Part shown: piece after piece, positions 59,471 through 64,000 of the stretch
Layout: each line of letters begins with the position of its first letter
How positions within the stretch are numbered: the stretch's first letter is position 1
DNA from: Acidimicrobiales bacterium
GTDB taxonomy: Bacteria; Actinomycetota; Acidimicrobiia; Acidimicrobiales; Aldehydirespiratoraceae
Assembly (NCBI GenBank): GCA_029247365.1
Contig: JAQWLJ010000033.1
Coordinates: forward strand, 175,145 to 239,144
Direction of reading: 5' to 3'
DNA length: 64,000 bases
Program-made: the position numbers and the translations under genes
Notes under the pieces: model-generated
Databases searched by the model: none
The model's input: only the letters and a program-made list of their open reading frames with translations
Told to the model about the DNA's origin: nothing

Positions 59471-60379
59471 TCAGTCGCTCGCCCGGAAGTTCGGGGTCTC
59501 GCTCTGCTCACGAGTCGACGCCTCGATGGCATCTTCCTCGTCGAGCAGGCGTTCGAACTCAGGATCGGCTTCCTTGATCAACGGTGCTGGCTCTTCTTCG
59601 ACCTCGGTCTCGGCACCCTCGGTCTCGGGGGTGGCGACACGCTTACGAGCGGCACTGGAAACGACCTTGCGGGGCTTACTCTGGCCGGACGTTTCGCCGG
59701 CGGCCATCGCAGCCTCAAGCGTGGCCTTGTCGTCGGTCTGGGTCTTGTAGGGCAAGATGTCGCCCTTATACAGCCAGACCTTGACGCCGATGCGGCCGTA
59801 GGTGGTCTTGGCCTCGCGGAAGCCATAGTCGACATCGGCGCGCAGGGTGTGCAGCGGCACACGGCCTTCGCGGTACCACTCGGTGCGGGCCATCTCCGAG
59901 CCACCGAGGCGACCCGAGCACTGGACCCGAATGCCGAGGGCACCGGCCTTCTGGGCGTTCTGGACGGCGCGCTTCATGGCCCGACGGAACGCAACGCGGC
60001 CGGCGAGCTGATCGGCGATGCCCTGAGCGATCAGCGCAGCGTCGAGTTCGGGTTGCTTGATCTCTTGAATGTTGAGCTGGACCTTGGCATTTCCAGAGAT
60101 CTTGGTGAGACCAGCGCGAAGGCGGTCAGCCTCAGTGCCACGACGGCCGATCACGATGCCCGGACGAGCGGTGTGGACGTCGACACGCAGCCGCTCACGG
60201 GTGCGCTCGACCTCGACTCGGCTGATAGCCGCATGCGGGAGTTCGCTGAGCAGGTAGTCGCGAATCTTCCAGTCCTCGACGACATTGTCGGCATACTCCT
60301 GGCGATCGGCGAACCAGCGGCTCTTCCAATCGGTGGTGATCCCGAGGCGGAAGCCGTACGGGTTGACCTTCTGACCCAT
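59471..60379 (-). CDS. rpsC: Ribosomal protein S3 with acidic C-terminal tail
   Basis: A 302-residue protein; bacterial S3 is usually 210-280. The KH domain ([20 protein letters not shown]) and the C-domain ([13 protein letters not shown]) are complete. After about residue 220 comes a low-complexity basic then acidic tail of about 80 residues rich in Glu and Thr. It overlaps rplV by one base. Confidence 0.96.
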   Translation of the reverse strand: MGQKVNPYGFRLGITTDWKSRWFADRQEYADNVVEDWKIRDYLLSELPHAAISRVEVERTRERLRVDVHTARPGIVIGRRGTEADRLRAGLTKISGNAKVQLNIQEIKQPELDAALIAQGIADQLAGRVAFRRAMKRAVQNAQKAGALGIRVQCSGRLGGSEMARTEWYREGRVPLHTLRADVDYGFREAKTTYGRIGVKVWLYKGDILPYKTQTDDKATLEAAMAAGETSGQSKPRKVVSSAARKRVATPETEGAETEVEEEPAPLIKEADPEFERLLDEEDAIEASTREQSETPNFRASD

Positions 60380-61242
60380 CAGTCAGTCTCCTCTTCCTCG
60401 GCTGCGTCGCCCTCGTCGGCCGACGTTCCGGCCTCGGTGAAGCCGGCCTCTTCGGCGGCCGCGGGCGTGGCGAACCACACTTCGGCGACAGTCTGCTCGT
60501 ACCAGCGGCCTTCGGGCTGGTGATACTTCATCGAATCGGCATTGCCCTTGATGGGGTAACCCTCGGGCGCCTCGTGCACGTCGTCGATCGGGGCGTGGCT
60601 AAGTGGCCCGAACGGGGTGGCGTCATCGGCATCGACAACGGGATCCTGGTCCGAGTCGGCCTGCTCGGCGTCATAATCTTCACCCGCTTCGGCCATCGAC
60701 GCTGCGGTGGCGTCGACAATCTCAGCGGCCTGGTCCTCGACGCTCACCTCTTCGTGATCGTGGTCGTGCTCGTCGCGAGCCCGGCTCTGGGCAACACGGG
60801 CACGACGGGCCTCAGCGGCCTGGGTCGAACCCGAACGGCCGGCAGCGGCCTCACGCTCACGAATGGCCTCAAGCTCTGCGTCGGAGTAGCGGCTCACGAC
60901 AACCGTGATGTGGCAGGTGCGCTTACGGATACGAGTGGCACGTCCACGGGCACGGGGGCGCCAACGCTTCAGCGTTGGGCCCTCGTCGGCGTAGCACGCC
61001 GAGACATAGAGCTCTTCGGCGAGCTGACTGTCGTTGTGCTCGGCGTTCGCAACGGCCGAGTCGAGCACCTTGAGGATGTCCTCGGAGATACCGCGTTCAG
61101 AGAACTGCAGGATCTCTGCGGCCTCCGCGTACGACTTGCCACGAATGAGGTCGAGGACCTCACGGGCCTTGTAGGCCGAACTGCGGACGTGTGACGCCCT
61201 GGCGCGGGTGCCCGGACGCTCGTTGGTCTTGGTACCGGCCAT
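60379..61242 (-). CDS. rplV: Ribosomal protein L22 with large C-terminal extension
   Basis: A 287-residue protein; L22 is normally 110-130. Residues 10-118 are ordinary L22, including the tunnel loop [20 protein letters not shown] helical, then acidic and His/Asp-rich linker (119-225) follows. Residues 229-271 form a small module with [22 protein letters not shown] and AAAEEAGF spacing, resembling the actinobacterial sunset domain. A last acidic tail ends the protein. It overlaps rpsC and rpsS by one base. Confidence 0.95.
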   Translation of the reverse strand: MAGTKTNERPGTRARASHVRSSAYKAREVLDLIRGKSYAEAAEILQFSERGISEDILKVLDSAVANAEHNDSQLAEELYVSACYADEGPTLKRWRPRARGRATRIRKRTCHITVVVSRYSDAELEAIREREAAAGRSGSTQAAEARRARVAQSRARDEHDHDHEEVSVEDQAAEIVDATAASMAEAGEDYDAEQADSDQDPVVDADDATPFGPLSHAPIDDVHEAPEGYPIKGNADSMKYHQPEGRWYEQTVAEVWFATPAAAEEAGFTEAGTSADEGDAAEEEETD

Positions 61243-61520
61243 TAGCGACGAGCCCCCTTCTCCTGGCCCGCATGGAACTTGAAGGTGCGGGTTGGAGCGA
61301 ACTCACCGAGCTTGTGACCGATCATCGCCTCGGTGACGTACACCGGGACATGCTTGCGGCCGTCGTGAACGGCCAACGTGTGACCGATCATGTCGGGGAT
61401 GATGGTGGAGCGGCGACTCCAGGTCTTGACGACCTTCTTCTCGCCGGTCTCGTTCAAGGCGTCGATCTTCTTCAACAGATGATCGTCGACGAACGGACCC
61501 TTTTTCAGGCTGCGCGGCAT
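61242..61520 (-). CDS. rpsS: Ribosomal protein S19
   Basis: A 92-residue head protein. [38 protein letters not shown] and [15 protein letters not shown] are conserved. It overlaps rplV by one base. Confidence 0.97.
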   Translation of the reverse strand: MPRSLKKGPFVDDHLLKKIDALNETGEKKVVKTWSRRSTIIPDMIGHTLAVHDGRKHVPVYVTEAMIGHKLGEFAPTRTFKFHAGQEKGARR

Positions 61521-61525
61521 TGCAC

Positions 61526-62362
61526 TTACCTCCGCGAACCGCGCGTCCGGCGACGGCGCACGATCAACTTGTCGGACTCTTGGTTGCTTCGGCGGGTTCG
61601 GCCCTCGGGCTTGCCCCAGGGGGACACCGGGTGACGACCACCCGAAGTCTTGCCCTCACCACCGCCATGGGGGTGATCGACCGGGTTCATGACCACGCCG
61701 CGAGACTGGGGCTTGACGCCCTTCCAGCGGTTGCGGCCGGCCTTGCCGATCTTGATGAGCTCGTGCTGGGCGTTGCCGACCTCGCCGACGGTTGCCCGGC
61801 AGTCGATCGGCACGCGCCGCATCTCGGTACTGGGCAGACGCAGGGTGGCGTAATCGCCTTCCTTGGCGACCAGCTGGATCGACGTGCCAGCCGAACGACC
61901 CAGTTTGGCACCAGCGCCCGCCTTGAGCTCGACATTGTGAACGGTAGTGCCGACCGGGATGTAGCGGAGCGGCAACGCGTTGCCGGGGCGAATCTCTGCG
62001 CCCTGGCCGGATTCGAGCTTGTCGCCAACCTCGAGGCTCCGAGGAGCGAGGATGTAGCGCTTTTCGCCGTCGTGGTAGTGCAACAGCGCAATGTTGCAGG
62101 TGCGGTTCGGGTCGTACTCGATGGTAGCTACCGTCGCCGGCACGCCGTCCTTGGTGCGCTTGAAGTCGATGACGCGGTACTGCTGCTTGTGACCACCGCC
62201 ACGATGACGGCTGGTCTTGCGGCCGTAGTTGTTGCGGCCACCTGTCTTGCTCTTGGAGGCAAGCAAGCTCTTTTCGGGCGACGAAGTCGTGATCTCAGAG
62301 AAATCAGAGCTCGTCTGGAACCGACGGCCGGGGCTAGTGGGCTTGCGCTTACGGATCGCCAT
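61526..62362 (-). CDS. rplB: Ribosomal protein L2
   Basis: A 278-residue protein needed for peptidyl transfer. [20 protein letters not shown] and the C-terminal [20 protein letters not shown], with the conserved His, are present. It lies two bases after rplW. Confidence 0.97.
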   Translation of the reverse strand: MAIRKRKPTSPGRRFQTSSDFSEITTSSPEKSLLASKSKTGGRNNYGRKTSRHRGGGHKQQYRVIDFKRTKDGVPATVATIEYDPNRTCNIALLHYHDGEKRYILAPRSLEVGDKLESGQGAEIRPGNALPLRYIPVGTTVHNVELKAGAGAKLGRSAGTSIQLVAKEGDYATLRLPSTEMRRVPIDCRATVGEVGNAQHELIKIGKAGRNRWKGVKPQSRGVVMNPVDHPHGGGEGKTSGGRHPVSPWGKPEGRTRRSNQESDKLIVRRRRTRGSRR

Positions 62363-62364
62363 GA

Positions 62365-62655
62365 TCAGACCTCGAACAGATCGATCGAGTCACCCTCGGC
62401 GAGGGTGACGAGGGCACGCTTCTGTGAGGGGCGCTGGCCCCAGCCACCGGTGCGGCGGTTACGCTTGCGCTTCCCGGCCCGATTGAGCGTGTTGATCTTG
62501 ATCACGGAGACGTCAAAGAGGGCTTCGACGGCGTCACGGATCTCGGGCTTCGAAGCGCTCTTGGCAACCTCGAAGGTGTAGACGTTTTCCTCAAGAAGCC
62601 CGTACGACTTCTCAGAGACAACGGGGCGGATCAGGACGTCGCGATGGTCCTTCAC
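62365..62655 (-). CDS. rplW: Ribosomal protein L23
   Basis: A 96-residue tunnel-exit protein that docks trigger factor and [23 protein letters not shown] and [18 protein letters not shown] are typical. It overlaps rplD by four bases. Confidence 0.96.
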   Translation of the reverse strand: MKDHRDVLIRPVVSEKSYGLLEENVYTFEVAKSASKPEIRDAVEALFDVSVIKINTLNRAGKRKRNRRTGGWGQRPSQKRALVTLAEGDSIDLFEV

Positions 62656-63302
62656 TCTTCTTCCTCCGTGGAGTCAGCGGCAGAGCTGTTGCTCTCGCCG
62701 GTGGGAAGCGTGGCTTCGGTGAACACGACGACATCGGCGTTGAGCACGTCGTAGGTGTTGAGTTCGCCGATGTACAGACAGTGCACGGCGGTGAGATTCC
62801 GGAAGCTCTTCCAGGCGTTGACATCCTCGTCGCCCAGCACGGCGAGGATCTTGCCTTCGGCGCCGATGGCGTCGAGAGCAGCGAGACCCGCCTTGGTGCT
62901 GGGAGACTCGAACTCCCACTTGTCGACGACCATGACGTTGCCGTCAGCAGCCCGGTCGGACAGCGCCGAGGCGAGCGCCAGCTTGATCATCTTCTTTGGG
63001 GTCTTCTGGCTGTAGTCGCGGGGCTTGGGTCCATGGGCCACGCCGCCGCCAACCCAACCCGGTGCCCGGGTGGTGCCGGCGCGGGAACGGCCCGTACCCT
63101 TCTGGCGCCACGGCTTGGCGCCGCCACCACGCACCTCACGGCGAGTGAGGGTGCTGTGGGTACCGGCACGCTTCGCCGCAAGTTGGGCGGTAACGACCTG
63201 GTGCATCACTGGCATATTGGGCTCGACGCCAAAAACAGCTTCAGCCAGATCGGTGCTCCCGGCGGACTTGCCGGCCTGGGTGACGATTGTGACACTTGCC
63301 AT
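62652..63302 (-). CDS. rplD: Ribosomal protein L4
   Basis: A 216-residue protein lining the tunnel. The constriction loop RGGGAKPWRQKGTGRSRAGT and VHGPKPRDYSQKTPKK-like HGPKPRDYSQKTPKK are present. A short acidic Ser/Glu tail ends it. It lies two bases after rplC. Confidence 0.96.
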   Translation of the reverse strand: MASVTIVTQAGKSAGSTDLAEAVFGVEPNMPVMHQVVTAQLAAKRAGTHSTLTRREVRGGGAKPWRQKGTGRSRAGTTRAPGWVGGGVAHGPKPRDYSQKTPKKMIKLALASALSDRAADGNVMVVDKWEFESPSTKAGLAALDAIGAEGKILAVLGDEDVNAWKSFRNLTAVHCLYIGELNTYDVLNADVVVFTEATLPTGESNSSAADSTEEEE

Positions 63303-63304
63303 GA

Positions 63305-63943
63305 TCAGGCTCCCTTCACCGCGTTACGGACGATGACGGTGGCGCCACGGGCGCCGGGCACGGAGCCCTTGATAAGCAGTACCTGGGCCTCGGGATCGCT
63401 CTTGACGACCTCGAGGTTGAGTGTGGTGACTTTGTCGTTGCCCATACGACCCGGGAGCTTCTTGCCCTTGAACACGCGACTTGGCGTGGCGCACTGACCA
63501 ACAGCACCGGGCTTGCGGTGGTTCTTGTGAGCACCGTGGCTGGCGGGAGCACCGCCAAATCCATGACGCTTCATTGCGCCGGCGAAGCCTTTGCCACGGC
63601 TGACCGCAGTGACATCAACGAGTTCGCCTTGCTCAAGGATCTCTGTGGAGAGTTCCTGGCCAATGGTGAAGTCGCTGACATCGTCGAGCCGCAACTCAAC
63701 GAGGGTTGGGCCAGGCTCAACGCCCGCCTTGTCGAAGTGCCCGGCCTCGGGCATGGTGAGCTTTCCGGCATCCTTCACGCCCTGCGTGACCTGGATGGCG
63801 CTGTAGCCGTCGGTATCAGGTGTCTTGACCTGAACGACACGGCACGGGGACACGCGCAGAACGGTGACCGGGACGATTCGGTTCTCCTCGTCCCAGACCT
63901 GCGTCATGCCGACCTTTTCGCCGACGATCGCCTTGGTGGCCAT
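63305..63943 (-). CDS. rplC: Ribosomal protein L3
   Basis: A 212-residue protein reaching the peptidyl transferase centre. It starts KAIVGEKVGMTQVWDEENRI, and has GKGFAGAMKRHGF, and PGRMGNDKVT. AGGAAG lies before the ATG. The rpsJ gene normally upstream would lie beyond the right edge. Confidence 0.96.
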   Translation of the reverse strand: MATKAIVGEKVGMTQVWDEENRIVPVTVLRVSPCRVVQVKTPDTDGYSAIQVTQGVKDAGKLTMPEAGHFDKAGVEPGPTLVELRLDDVSDFTIGQELSTEILEQGELVDVTAVSRGKGFAGAMKRHGFGGAPASHGAHKNHRKPGAVGQCATPSRVFKGKKLPGRMGNDKVTTLNLEVVKSDPEAQVLLIKGSVPGARGATVIVRNAVKGA

Positions 63944-63963
63944 GGTTGCTTCCTGTGGGTCAT

Positions 63964-63982
63964 GCGGGGTCAGAAACCCCGC
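63964..63982 (-). other. Small hairpin upstream of rplC
   Basis: GCGGGGT (63964-63970) pairs with ACCCCGC (63976-63982) around a five-base loop, 20 bases before the rplC start. It probably lies between rpsJ and rplC. Attenuation or translation control is possible; no T-run follows. Confidence 0.4.
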
Positions 63983-64000
63983 TGCATCTAATCCGGACGT

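Noticed and set aside
59135..60523. 462-codon plus-strand frame opposite rpsC and rplV
   Set aside because: Antisense shadow of ribosomal protein genes, with low-complexity Asp/Leu/Gly content typical of such shadows.

Overview
The window is high-GC DNA with dense, mostly minus-strand operons. Its gene orders are characteristic of Actinomycetota: rplC-to-rplQ ribosomal cluster; truA-rplM-rpsI-glmM-glmS-acpS-nnr-tsaE-tsaB-rimI-tsaD-groES-groEL; coaX-lysS; clpC-radA-ispD-ispF-rlmB; hpt-folE-folP-folB-folK. A deazaflavin (F420)-type nitroreductase, a DUF2510 protein, a type III pantothenate kinase, two groEL genes with CIRCE operators and a GlxR-like Crp regulator fit the same phylum. My inference, without a database search, is a deep-branching class such as Acidimicrobiia.

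Layout. 1-6.3 kb: the end of a class IV aminotransferase with a P-loop sulfotransferase-like gene (+), then a minus-strand block of fdhD, ureohydrolase, polar amino-acid ABC transporter (binding protein, permease, ATPase) and a DDAH-type amidinohydrolase, probably for uptake and hydrolysis of guanidino compounds. 6.4-11.7 kb: nitrobindin-like protein, stand-alone groEL with a degenerate CIRCE, a ThiS/MoaD-like carrier, two small proteins, glycerate kinase, a 430-bp stretch with no recognised gene, and a LytR_C protein. 11.8-24.2 kb: tRNA-Thr(TGT), rlmB-ispF-ispD, a divergent Crp/Fnr regulator, radA, an LppM-like/HAD-like membrane fusion, clpC, polyprenyl synthase, an arylsulfotransferase-like lipoprotein and nudC. 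24.4-32.8 kb: coaX-lysS, DUF2510-scramblase protein with nitroreductase, thiolase, and the hpt-folate operon carrying an apparently inactive dual-specificity-phosphatase homologue. 33-48.5 kb: groESL with a perfect CIRCE and a clear terminator, the t6A genes with rimI, a P1-type peptidase, a GTDC1-like glycosyltransferase, nnr, acpS, a 1145-residue GlmS, glmM, rpsI, rplM, truA. 48.6-64 kb: a small barrel-type protein and the complete rplC-rplQ cluster with secY, adk, infA and rpoA.

Most of the window is housekeeping: translation, tRNA modification, protein folding and export, folate, isoprenoid and amino-sugar synthesis. No mobile element, CRISPR array, integrase or prophage was seen. The most unusual items are variants of conserved genes: the enlarged GlmS with a large insert in its glutaminase domain and a 300-residue C-terminal extension; L22 with a C-terminal YH-P-W module; two degenerate phosphatase-fold proteins (one in the folate operon, one fused to a lipoprotein domain beside clpC/radA); a bacterial relative of the tRNA-queuosine mannosyltransferase; and infA, whose only well-placed ribosome binding site points to a CTG start. 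Several genes usual in these neighbourhoods (alr, ftsH, map, carD, cysS, disA) are absent.
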